A DNA stretch of 64,000 bases, taken from Acidobacteriota bacterium (GTDB taxonomy: Bacteria; Acidobacteriota; Terriglobia; Bryobacterales; Bryobacteraceae). The stretch is from the NCBI GenBank assembly GCA_017304135.1, contig JAFLBB010000005.1, forward strand, positions 41,856 through 105,855, given 5' to 3'. Position 1 is the first letter of the stretch, and each line of letters opens with the position of its first letter. Positions 1 through 7,279 of this stretch are shown one piece after another. The translations under genes were made by a program, and so were the position numbers. Below the pieces are notes generated by a model, which saw nothing but the letters and a program-made list of their open reading frames with translations, was not told where the DNA came from and ran no database searches.

Positions 1-274
1 TCAGGTTGGCGCGGCCACCGGCGGCTAACTTTACCTCCAGACAGCCACACCCCATCTCCATGCCAACCGCTTGCACGGCATGGTCTTCCCCGATCTCGCC
101 TTCCTCCAACTCGGTCACCCAAACCTGCGCCATCCCCTCGGTTTCCAACAGCCGGATGTCATCATCGCTGATGACATGGCCTTTTGCCAGTAGCTTTCTA
201 CCGCCGGCCTTGAAGATGGTGCAGCACAGAATCCGCCCTGCGGACTCTCGAATATCGACAGTCTGAGCTTTCAT
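1..274 (-). CDS. Molybdopterin-binding (MoeA/cytidylyltransferase-type) protein, N-terminal part
   Basis: Open minus-strand frame from ATG at 274 that runs off the left edge of the window, so only about 91 N-terminal residues are visible. The start is supported by a GAGGGA Shine-Dalgarno eight bases upstream. The visible part reads like the N-terminal lobe of molybdopterin-binding proteins: a short strand, then KGHVISDDDIRLLETEG and a strand ending VWVTELEEGEIGEDHA, as seen in MoeA-like proteins and in two-domain molybdenum cofactor cytidylyltransferases. The catalytic part lies outside the window, so substrate and reaction cannot be assigned. Family call is from recognition of this one region and could be wrong. 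A short perfect hairpin lies directly upstream of the ribosome site. Confidence 0.5.
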   Translation of the reverse strand, partial: MKAQTVDIRESAGRILCCTIFKAGGRKLLAKGHVISDDDIRLLETEGMAQVWVTELEEGEIGEDHAVQAVGMEMGCGCLEVKLAAGGRANL

Positions 275-290
275 CGGTTCCCTCTTCGGA

Positions 291-309
291 GGACTAGTAC
301 TTCTAGTCC
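291..309 (-). promoter_or_regulatory. Perfect 7-bp inverted repeat in the leader of the molybdopterin-binding gene
   Basis: GGACTAG at 291-297 and CTAGTCC at 303-309 are perfect complements around a 5-base loop. On the minus strand the hairpin ends 16 bases before the ATG at 274 and just before the GAGGGA ribosome site, so it lies in the 5' leader if transcription starts further up. It may be an operator or an RNA hairpin; nothing else shows which. Confidence 0.4.
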
Positions 310-359
310 GGTCCTGCTGTTCTAAATCGTACACCCTATGGGCAGAGTTGGGAAGGTTC

Positions 360-405
360 AATTAGTGATAATTTTTGCTACGATCAGCGGCGATTATCAC
401 CAATT
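360..405. promoter_or_regulatory. Long imperfect inverted repeat (13-base arms), candidate operator
   Basis: AATTAGTGATAAT (360-372) and ATTATCACCAATT (393-405) match as an inverted repeat at 12 of 13 positions with a 20-base spacer. The arms are strikingly AT-rich in a GC-rich genome, and they lie upstream of the molybdopterin-binding gene. This fits a pair of half-sites for a dimeric regulator, or a hairpin. The cognate regulator is not identifiable here, and no match to a named box is claimed. Confidence 0.4.
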
Positions 406-587
406 ATGCTCCAGGTATAGCCCTTCTCCTCCTGTTCGGTGTACATCAGCACGCCTACTCTAGGAAGGGCACAACCAACTAGCCCGCTGAGAGTATGTTC
501 GGCGGGAGTCTGGAAAATCTCAGAGGAATACCACCCACTATTTTGGGCTATCTCTCTCTTTTTGTCGGCTAAAAGTGTGGCAGTAAC

Positions 588-1619
588 CTACAGGTGGTCG
601 TCAAACCGGATGCAGATCTCGTAAGAGGCCCGCACTTGGTCGCCCGCAGGCAGCCAGCGATACCCTGGCACCCCGAACATTTCCTGCCGCTCCACCATGT
701 GCCGTCGGGTCTCGGGCATGGGAGAAACGCCGAACTCCATGCCGCAGGTCATGGTTTGTCCTGCCCAGGGAGTGTGCGTGCGGAGACAATTTTCCTCCCA
801 GCGACCCAGCCAGGGGAAATCAGCACGCTTCCAGCGGTACCCAAACCAGACCTTGACGCGAGGAGAGAAGGCCGCGAAATAGGCCTCCCCGGCAAGCGGG
901 TCCATGAGGTGCGCCGTGTAGCCGGCGCTCCTCTCGGCTGCCGGATAGAGGCGCAGGTCGAGTGTGGAACCGTCGGCCATCGGGCAGTGTGGCCAGAGGA
1001 ACTCCGCGCCCGGTTTTTGCCAGGCCAGCAATCCTCCCGTGAAATCCCCTTCAAACACCTTGGAGCGGGTGGCGCTGGCGGCAAACTGCGTCACCCCGCG
1101 CTCGATGAAGGGCGGCCCCATCGAAACATGCTGCGTCCAGGCCGTAGGCCAGTCATGCGCATTGTGGTTGGTGATCCGTTCCTCGACAAATACAGTGTCG
1201 CCCTCGAGCCGCAGCCTCCGCTCAAAGTCGAGGCGGCAGAAGGAGAACTCGGCCCGCTGCACGAGTGTGTCGTCCTCGGAGGCAAAGTCATAGCAGGCTA
1301 CGGACGCCTCTCCGTGTACACCGAGCCCGGCCCGCCATTCCGATTCGCTCGGCCCGCCGAACACGTCCAGACACAGGTTGTGCCCCATGATGCCGGCCAG
1401 CAGACGCGCCTCCGCGTTGTTGCCGAAGATCGCGTGGTGTTCAGGACCAAAGCTGCCCGGTTCGATGGTCTCCCACGGTGGCACCCAAAGCGGATTCACA
1501 CCGCTCGCTTTGTGCAGCACCTCGGCGATGTGGCCGCCTTCGCCCAACACCGTAACCCGTACCTGATCGTTTTCCAGTTGCGCCGCGCGCCGGCCATGAA
1601 ACTGTGTACCAAGAAGCAT
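588..1619 (-). CDS. Galactose mutarotase-like (aldose 1-epimerase superfamily) protein
   Basis: 343-residue protein without signal peptide or membrane segments, so cytoplasmic. Its composition is beta-rich, and the order of motifs resembles the beta-sandwich fold of aldose 1-epimerases: an early PLWVPPWETIEP segment, FGPEHHAIFGNN, a central TAWTQHVSMGPPFI segment with a conserved histidine, and late aromatic strands. Mutarotases of this superfamily interconvert sugar anomers, but distant members bind other sugars or sugar phosphates, so the substrate is unknown. Divergent from the secreted hypothetical gene at 1645, 25 bases away; the ATG at 1619 is the first in frame. Confidence 0.55.
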   Translation of the reverse strand: MLLGTQFHGRRAAQLENDQVRVTVLGEGGHIAEVLHKASGVNPLWVPPWETIEPGSFGPEHHAIFGNNAEARLLAGIMGHNLCLDVFGGPSESEWRAGLGVHGEASVACYDFASEDDTLVQRAEFSFCRLDFERRLRLEGDTVFVEERITNHNAHDWPTAWTQHVSMGPPFIERGVTQFAASATRSKVFEGDFTGGLLAWQKPGAEFLWPHCPMADGSTLDLRLYPAAERSAGYTAHLMDPLAGEAYFAAFSPRVKVWFGYRWKRADFPWLGRWEENCLRTHTPWAGQTMTCGMEFGVSPMPETRRHMVERQEMFGVPGYRWLPAGDQVRASYEICIRFDDHL

Positions 1620-1644
1620 TGCGAACAGTTAGCATAGCGAATGA

Positions 1645-2280
1645 ATGATTGCTCTGCTGCTGGCCGCGTTCCTGATGCAGTTGCCCGTGCCGGGTGTGCC
1701 CTCGATGCCCTCGCGCACGGTGCCGCAACCGGCCATTAGCAGCGGAGGCCCTCGCTTCTGGGAAACACGGCCGCCAGAGGAATGGACGCGCGCCGAGGTG
1801 GACCGTCTGCTGAGCGATTCCCCCTGGGCGCAGACCTCCGACGCACGCGTGTATCTGGCCTCGGCGGAACCGGTTCGCCATGCGGAGTTGCTGTGGCGCG
1901 ACTGGCTCAGGCGCGATCCCGGCCCCGAAGGCCGCATTGAATCCGACGACGACTATGAGGACTTCATCCGCCAGCACCCTGGCGAGCACATCATTGTCGG
2001 CATCCTTCTGCCCAACCCTCTGCTGGCGCCCAGCCCGCGCGAGGTGGCCGAGATGGAGAAGAAGTCGCGCATCAAGCTGGACAAGCGAAAGTACTCCATG
2101 CTCGCCTTCTTCCCACCCACGCCGGGTGACCCTGTGCTGCGCATGGTCTTTCCTAAGAAGTTGGCCGGCGACGAGAAGAAGCTGACCCTGGAGCTCTATC
2201 TGCCGGGCCTCAACCTGCCCTACCGTAACTTCGAGTTCCTCATTCGATCACTGGAATGGAGAGGGAAGCCGGCGCTCTGA
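1645..2280 (+). CDS. Secreted hypothetical protein with a PPEEWTRAEVDRLLSDSPW segment
   Basis: 211 residues. The N-terminus is short and hydrophobic (MIALLLAAFLMQLPVPGVPS), consistent with a signal peptide or membrane anchor. Residues about 38-60 contain a Trp-rich segment, 'EEWTRAEVDRLLSDSPWA', which I recognise from acidobacterial secreted proteins of unknown function. The rest is mixed alpha/beta with a basic middle (KKSRIKLDKRKYS). No enzyme motif is visible. The gene ends 14 bases before the 3' end of the group II intron, which lies in the opposite orientation. Function not assigned. Confidence 0.6.
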   Translation: MIALLLAAFLMQLPVPGVPSMPSRTVPQPAISSGGPRFWETRPPEEWTRAEVDRLLSDSPWAQTSDARVYLASAEPVRHAELLWRDWLRRDPGPEGRIESDDDYEDFIRQHPGEHIIVGILLPNPLLAPSPREVAEMEKKSRIKLDKRKYSMLAFFPPTPGDPVLRMVFPKKLAGDEKKLTLELYLPGLNLPYRNFEFLIRSLEWRGKPAL

Positions 2281-2294
2281 GGGCAGCCTCTGCA

Positions 2295-2914
2295 ATCGGG
2301 ATAGGGGGAAGCCTCGCGGCTCTTCCCCTCCCACACCACCGTACATGCGGGTCCGCATACGGCGGTTCCGTGACTTGAGCCGGCATGGGCTGGAGGGTCG
2401 CTCACGTGTCCCACGTCGGGTTCGCCGCTCCCAGGTTCCTTTTGGGCTTCACCCTATCCGCCCCTGGCAAGCTCCGCCGAAGCGGATTGGCTGGCGCATG
2501 ACCGCCGTGAGTTTCGCGCGCTACCGCCCGCGATCACGGTTCGGGCCTTCATCCGTTGCCGGACTACTACGCCCTCTGCTGACTTCTGCTGTGAGATCAA
2601 AGCATCTTGCGACGCCTTCAGTCACGATTCCGTGACGCGCAGCAGATCTCCCGAGGTAAGTTCGACCGCCTTCCGCACGCAACCGCCGAATTTACAACCA
2701 GCGTCCTTGATCGATATCGGCTTCGCTGTCATTGGCCAGTTCGCCCGACGCCGTATGCCTCAGATCCGGTTCTTGTACATCGGCTCGTACGTTTGCTCCA
2801 CGCTTCCTCCGGACCCCACCTCGCGATGACGCCCTTGCGCTTCGCTACTACTTCACCTCGATCAGGTTGTAGAGGGGACTTTCACCCCCAAGCTGTCGAA
2901 CATGCTCGGCACAC
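2295..2914 (-). mobile_element. ORF-less group II intron, both ribozyme ends intact
   Basis: Read on the minus strand. The 5' boundary at 2914 gives GTGTG, matching the group II GUGYG consensus. It is followed by the domain I segment GGGGGTGAAAGTCCCC and then CCTGATCGAGGTGAAGTAG, which is typical of bacterial group II introns. Near 2335-2366 is a domain V hairpin with arms ACCGCCGT and ACGGTGGT, an upper ATGCG/CGCAT stem and a two-base bulge. Domain VI follows with stems GGGA/TCCC and GGGGA/TCCCC and a bulged A at 2302, eight bases from the 3' end ...CCCGAT at 2295. That is the expected branch-point position. No reverse transcriptase frame is present. A stretch around 2560-2590 resembles sequence near the start of intron-encoded maturases, so the ORF was probably deleted. 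The intron begins ten bases past a terminator hairpin. Confidence 0.85.
2335..2366 (-). ncRNA. Group II intron domain V (catalytic hairpin)
   Basis: The eight-base lower stem pairs ACCGCCGU with ACGGUGGU (one G-U), and the upper stem AUGCG/CGCAU carries a four-base loop and a GU bulge on the 3' side. This is the arrangement of domain V. Its preservation shows that the ribozyme core is not decayed at this point. Confidence 0.8.
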
Positions 2915-2923
2915 CAAATGGAT

Positions 2924-2950
2924 CGGGCGCGGCCGTGAAAGCCGCGCCCG
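2924..2950. terminator. Bidirectional rho-independent terminator after the TAT Gfo/Idh gene
   Basis: CGGGCGCGGC (2924-2933) pairs perfectly with GCCGCGCCCG (2941-2950) over ten bases with a 7-base loop. On the plus strand it is followed directly by TTTT. On the minus strand, the direction of the Gfo/Idh gene that ends at 2984, the following sequence is ATCCATTTG and then the intron. The intron may have inserted into or just past the original T-tract. Confidence 0.8.
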
Positions 2951-2983
2951 TTTTGGTCAGTCACCGCCGTGGTAGGAGTGAGC

Positions 2984-4390
2984 TTAGCCCTTCTTGGCGG
3001 GAGCTGCCGCACCCAGTGGACCGCCGCCCATTTTGTTGATCTCGTCGTAATAGACCCGCCGGCCTTCGTCCATGGCCAGGTTGGCCGTGATGACGTTGGT
3101 CGAATCGGTCAGGCCCACTTCCAGGTCGGCCAGCGGGCGCTTCCCGGTCTTGCAGCTGACAACGAACTGCTCCAGCTGGATGTCGACCGGGTTCTTGTCC
3201 TCTTCCGGCACCATGACGCCCTTCTTGTACAGCCACTGCCGGGCAAACTTCATTTCCTTCTCGATGAAGCCGTCGGTCTTGCCCACCAGGTCGCGGTCAA
3301 ACAGAACCGGCAGGCCCTTGCCGCCTTTGCCCGTACCGAGCAAGGAAGCGCTGGCGACGGTCGCTTTCTCCTTCTTGTCGGGGCCTTTCTTGGCCGCCTC
3401 CAGCGTCTTGGGCGAGGGCTCGGGGAACCAGATGGCGGCGGCCGGTTCGTTGTCGCTGCCGACGGTGATGTGGATGGTGCCCTCTGTGCCGCAGATCATC
3501 TCGCCAAACTCGGTCTTGGTGGAACCGAACATCGGCAGATGGTTGTTGGTGGAAATCGAGCTGTACATCAGCTTCGAGCCGCCGGGGTAGCTGAAGATGA
3601 GGTAGATGTTGTCGTAGACGTCGCGGCCATCCTTATAGATGTCGATCGAGCCCACGCCGGTGACAAACTCAGGGTGCTTGCCGATCATCCAGTCGGCCAC
3701 GTCCACCTGGTGCGAGGCGAGCTCGGCGGTGAGGCCTCCGGAGTATTTGCGGAAAGCGCGCCAGCTCGGCGGCACCCAGGTCTTGCCCAGGCTGCGCCGG
3801 TTCCACTGGCCGTAGACGTGAGTCACCTTGCCAATCGTTCCCTTTTCGACCATCATCCTGGCCGTTTGATAGAACTTGCTGTAACGGCGCTGCAGGCCCA
3901 CCTGCAGAATCTGCTTCGGCCGCTCGTTGGCCAGCTTGCGCAGGGCGTGGATCTCCTCGGCGGTGAACACGAGGCTCTTTTCGCAGAACACATGTTTGCC
4001 CGCCAGCAGCGCATCGCGCGTGATCGGATAGTGCATGTAGAGCGGCGTGGCGATCACTACCGCGTCGACGTCCTTCATGGCCAGCACTTCGCGATAGTCC
4101 TTGAAGGCTTTGGGCTTGTCCTTCGACGTCTTGGCCGCTTTGGTCAGGTTGGCTTCGTCAATGTCGCACACCGCCATGCAGCGGCCCACATCCAGCCCGT
4201 TCCAGTGCACAATGTGATACGTCCCGCGGCCTCCCGTGCCGATCACCGCGTATTGCAGTTGATCATTGGCGGCCTTCACGGTCTGAATCCACGGGGCGCC
4301 TTCCACTTTGCGCGCCGCGGCCGCCACCGCCGCCACTGCTCCGGCCGTCTTCACGACATCACGCCGCGTCACATCCGCTTTCTTCGCCAT
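2984..4390 (-). CDS. TAT-exported Gfo/Idh/MocA family oxidoreductase
   Basis: 468 residues from ATG at 4390, chosen because GGAAAGG lies eight bases upstream; a TTG 24 bases further up would add eight residues. The N-terminus carries a twin-arginine signal (VTRRDVVKTAG followed by an Ala-rich stretch), so the protein is exported folded, with bound cofactor, to the periplasm. A Rossmann dinucleotide site follows (YAVIGTGGRG). The Gfo/Idh signature ATPLYMHYPITRDALLAGKHVFCEKSL has the EK of the catalytic region. This family oxidises or reduces sugars and related compounds with NAD(P); many bacteroidete and acidobacterial TAT members are orphan. The substrate is unknown. It is followed by the terminator at 2924-2950. 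Confidence 0.85.
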   Translation of the reverse strand: MAKKADVTRRDVVKTAGAVAAVAAAARKVEGAPWIQTVKAANDQLQYAVIGTGGRGTYHIVHWNGLDVGRCMAVCDIDEANLTKAAKTSKDKPKAFKDYREVLAMKDVDAVVIATPLYMHYPITRDALLAGKHVFCEKSLVFTAEEIHALRKLANERPKQILQVGLQRRYSKFYQTARMMVEKGTIGKVTHVYGQWNRRSLGKTWVPPSWRAFRKYSGGLTAELASHQVDVADWMIGKHPEFVTGVGSIDIYKDGRDVYDNIYLIFSYPGGSKLMYSSISTNNHLPMFGSTKTEFGEMICGTEGTIHITVGSDNEPAAAIWFPEPSPKTLEAAKKGPDKKEKATVASASLLGTGKGGKGLPVLFDRDLVGKTDGFIEKEMKFARQWLYKKGVMVPEEDKNPVDIQLEQFVVSCKTGKRPLADLEVGLTDSTNVITANLAMDEGRRVYYDEINKMGGGPLGAAAPAKKG

Positions 4391-4442
4391 CTGCCAAACC
4401 TTTCCGCGGGACAAGTTTCCCGTTCAATTTTCCACTTCTAGC

Positions 4443-5330
4443 CTAATCGACGGCTCCCGCCGTTTGCAAACCCTCCGCGCGTGCCGATGCCTCGCGCGAA
4501 CGTGCCGCCCACTCCGCCCCGGCCAGCACGACCATCGAAGCGAGGAATCCCCACAGAATGATCGTCACCGAATACACGAATGGACCGTACTCATGCGTCA
4601 ACTTCGCCCGCAGCCAGGGCCACGTCCACAGGTTCACGTTTTTCAGCACCTCCAGCGCCACACCCACCAGCAGGGAGACCGGCAGCAAGGGGGTCCAGGG
4701 GATCTTGGCATTGGGCAGAATCCAGTAAATGAGGAACAGCATGAGGATCGAAATCGGCACCGCCGCCAGTTTGAACACCATGGCGCCGACAAACGCTGTC
4801 GCCTCGGAGGCGATCCCGAGTTTGATCAACAACTCCTGGTTCACCGCCGTGAGCACGGTGGACAGCAGCGCCAGGCCGCCACAGGCGAAAATGAGGCCCA
4901 GGCTCACCATCTGGTTGCGCAGGTAGCTCCTGTTCTTTGTGATGCCCCAGGCACGGTTCAGGGCTACTTCTAATGGTTCAAAAATGCCATTCGCCGTAAA
5001 CAACAGCAGCAGTAAGCTCATCACCTGGAAGGGACCCCGCTGCGCTACAACCGCCTTCAGGTTGCGGATGATGAAATCGCCGAAGCGGTCATCCGGGAAG
5101 TAGTCGCCGATGGCAATGTAAATGGCCTGCTCCGCTGAACCCCATTGCAACAGGTAGCGGCAAATGGAGATCATCACGATGAAGAACGGGAAGAAGCTCA
5201 ACAGGATGTTGGCCGCCATTGAGAAGGCATAGACATGCACTTCGGTTTCGAGCAGGTAGCGCAGGGTGCGCCGCCATTCGGAGGCGCGGGGCAGAACACC
5301 TGACTGGAACGCGGGACGGGAGAAGATCAC
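4443..5330 (-). CDS. YihY/virulence factor BrkB family inner-membrane protein
   Basis: 295 residues with about six hydrophobic segments, starting near residues 38-62 (AFSMAANILLSFFPFFIVMI). The family pattern is clear: the early 'aaniLLSFFPF' helix, the loop with 'NGIFEPLEVALNRAWGI', and the late helices around VSLLVGVALEVLK and GPFVYSVTIILWGFLASMVVL. These proteins were once thought to be RNase BN; their real role, possibly transport or lipid handling, is unsettled. It precedes the Gfo/Idh gene on the same strand by 52 bases; no functional link is evident. Confidence 0.85.
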   Translation of the reverse strand: MIFSRPAFQSGVLPRASEWRRTLRYLLETEVHVYAFSMAANILLSFFPFFIVMISICRYLLQWGSAEQAIYIAIGDYFPDDRFGDFIIRNLKAVVAQRGPFQVMSLLLLLFTANGIFEPLEVALNRAWGITKNRSYLRNQMVSLGLIFACGGLALLSTVLTAVNQELLIKLGIASEATAFVGAMVFKLAAVPISILMLFLIYWILPNAKIPWTPLLPVSLLVGVALEVLKNVNLWTWPWLRAKLTHEYGPFVYSVTIILWGFLASMVVLAGAEWAARSREASARAEGLQTAGAVD

Positions 5331-5426
5331 CTGGGAAACTCCAGCTTACCGCTATTGCGGGGCTTGCTTGGCGGCTCCCCGGTGTTTTGCCGCCGTGCGC
5401 GCCGCTGCTACGATGTGAACAGCCCC

Positions 5427-5690
5427 ATGATGCAAGTTGTCCGCAAGTTCGCCGGCACCGTTTTGCCCGGCATCGTGAAGCCGCTCCGGGTGCTCTGGAA
5501 CGAAGTGATTGGCTTCATGTTTCTGGTCCTGGGCGTGATCTTCGGCTTTTCGGCCTGGCGCAAATACAAGGAGTTCAACGGCGACTTCGCCAGCCTGCTG
5601 TTGCTCATCATGGCCGGATTTTTCGTCGTGCTGATGATCGGCTACGGGCTCTCCTCGTTTTTGCGGGCGCGCCGCATCGGCAGAGGCTGA
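5427..5690 (+). CDS. Small two-helix membrane protein
   Basis: 87 residues from ATG at 5427 (a second ATG follows immediately; the frame is open from 5355 but the upstream part is not protein-like). Two hydrophobic segments are visible, about residues 25-41 (VIGFMFLVLGVIFGFSA) and 55-75 (LLLLIMAGFFVVLMIGYGLSSF), separated by a basic loop (WRKYKEFNGD) and ending in an Arg-rich tail. No family recognised. It stands alone, divergent from the BrkB gene and convergent with the ATP-grasp-like gene, whose stop is 22 bases away. No clear Shine-Dalgarno. Confidence 0.5.
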   Translation: MMQVVRKFAGTVLPGIVKPLRVLWNEVIGFMFLVLGVIFGFSAWRKYKEFNGDFASLLLLIMAGFFVVLMIGYGLSSFLRARRIGRG

Positions 5691-5712
5691 GCGGGCCGGG
5701 GAGCCGCGCGGT

Positions 5713-7065
5713 TTACGCCGCGCCTTCGAGAATCAACGCCGGAGTGAGGCCGTTCAGCAGCGAGAAGGTGCTGGTGACATCCTCCACCGCGGCCGCCGCC
5801 GAGTCCATCTTCCCCCCGAACAGCGCAGGCTGAATGCCGACGCGGAAATCGCGGGTCTCCAGCCGCCCGAACTGGTAGACCGGGAAGGTCACCTTTTCGA
5901 CCGGCGTTTTCTCCTGCACCACATACCGTGAGCGAAGCGCCGTTTTCACAGCCCGTTCCCACATTGACTGTTCCAGGTCGCCGCCGTCGAAGCTGTGCTG
6001 GTCGCTGCCGGAATCCAGCGGCCGCAGCACGAGGTTGTCCCTGTGCCGGGCCACCCATTCGGGCAGGTCGATCTGCTCGTTGCCCTTGGTGGTTTTCATG
6101 CCCGCCATGAACCGGGTCCAGGGCACATGTTCGCGCAACACCTTGCGATCGGCGGCGGGAAACTGGGCCAAGATCGCATCGTCGCTGAGCAGTGCCAGCA
6201 CGGATAATTTGCCGGCAATCTCGGCGCGGAAGCTGTTCACCATGCAGATGGCATGGTCGCGGTAGGCACGCAGCAGGGGGTGATTCAGGTCCGCCCTCAC
6301 CAGGAGTTCCTGCGCCGACACCCGCCGGTAAACGATATCGATGGTGAAATCGCCGCGCTTTAGTTCGCCGTTGCGGTATTCCAGTTGTTCCGGCGTCACC
6401 ACCTCGGCCGGATAGCCCGAGGCGCGGAATCGCTCTGCCAGCAGCAGGGCTTCCGTGCTTGGGGCGGCCTTGAGCGATTGGCGGAACTCCACCACGCCAA
6501 TACAGGGGAACTTCTTCTTTCCCTGCCCCTTGTAGGCGGCCAGAATCGCCTGCAGCAGCTTCTTTACCGACTTGCCCCGCGTGAACTTGTAGCGTTTCCG
6601 CAGTTCCTTCATCGGCGCGCTGTCGTAGAACAGTTCGGCCAGTGGTTCGGTGTAGGCCACGCTGGCGGGAGGGTCAGCGCTTACGCCGGTGATGAACTGA
6701 CCGCCCGGCCCGTTGCTGGCGGTGATGGTCGTCGCCGTGGCCTTGCCATGGGTGTGATTGACACTGGCCAGCATGCGTTCAGCGGGCAGCAACTGCAGGC
6801 GCGCCAGCATGGCAGGGTCATTTAAAGCCTGTTCACTAATACGATCCATCGCCGCTGATACAACGGCGGCGGTTTTCTGAAGCGAATCGTACTGACGCCG
6901 CGTCACCAGGTGGGCTCGTAGAACGGGGCAGATCGGTCTGCCGCCGGGCGACAGTTTGGCCGCAGCCATCTGTTCATACAGGGCTTCTGCCCAGGCCAGA
7001 TCCTGATACGCCGGCGAGTGGATTAGCTTATCAAAGCGGGCTAAGGCCTCGTCGAGCTGGGTCAT
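5713..7065 (-). CDS. Probable circularly permuted ATP-grasp protein
   Basis: 450 residues, cytoplasmic (no signal, no membrane segment). The middle and C-terminal parts resemble circularly permuted type 2 ATP-grasp proteins related to glutathionylspermidine synthase. A central 'IDIVYRRVSAQELL' strand is followed by 'PLLRAYRDHAICMVNSFRAE', then a basic region 'HVPWTRFMAGMKTTKGNE', then 'NLVLRPLDSGSD' and 'YVVQEKTPVEKV', which fit the ATP- and metal-binding strands. Such enzymes ligate carboxylates to amines using ATP. The acceptor is unknown, and no partner gene (alpha-E or transglutaminase-like) sits beside it, unlike the usual context. Assignment is moderate. Confidence 0.45.
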   Translation of the reverse strand: MTQLDEALARFDKLIHSPAYQDLAWAEALYEQMAAAKLSPGGRPICPVLRAHLVTRRQYDSLQKTAAVVSAAMDRISEQALNDPAMLARLQLLPAERMLASVNHTHGKATATTITASNGPGGQFITGVSADPPASVAYTEPLAELFYDSAPMKELRKRYKFTRGKSVKKLLQAILAAYKGQGKKKFPCIGVVEFRQSLKAAPSTEALLLAERFRASGYPAEVVTPEQLEYRNGELKRGDFTIDIVYRRVSAQELLVRADLNHPLLRAYRDHAICMVNSFRAEIAGKLSVLALLSDDAILAQFPAADRKVLREHVPWTRFMAGMKTTKGNEQIDLPEWVARHRDNLVLRPLDSGSDQHSFDGGDLEQSMWERAVKTALRSRYVVQEKTPVEKVTFPVYQFGRLETRDFRVGIQPALFGGKMDSAAAAVEDVTSTFSLLNGLTPALILEGAA

Positions 7066-7279
7066 TTCTTGAGAGCGGATTGCTCTGAGTTATCGGACAG
7101 TATCTCACAATAAGGCCGGTTTGCCAAATGGATTCGCCTCCAGCATGACCATTAAGTATATGCAAATAAGCGACTTACATCATTCTTTGCAGGGCTGCCA
7201 CAACTACCGCCGCCGGCCCGATAGATGGCTCGTTCCGAAACTGCGTCTGATTCGTCCATAATGGTAGCGAATACCCGCC

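Larger units (their letters stand above)
275..587. other. Intergenic region, 313 bases
   Basis: Between the molybdopterin-binding gene and the end of the mutarotase-like gene. It is visibly AT-richer than its surroundings and holds the two inverted repeats listed separately. A 61-codon plus-strand frame at 439-624 overlaps the mutarotase gene end, has no ribosome site and no protein-like composition, so no gene is called. Confidence 0.5.

Noticed and set aside
439..624. 61-codon plus-strand frame in the first intergenic region
   Set aside because: Overlaps the mutarotase gene's end and has no ribosome site.
2345..2975. Overlapping Arg-rich plus-strand frames of 65-122 codons
   Set aside because: They lie within the group II intron or its flanks, on the opposite strand to the ribozyme, and show no ribosome site or family resemblance.
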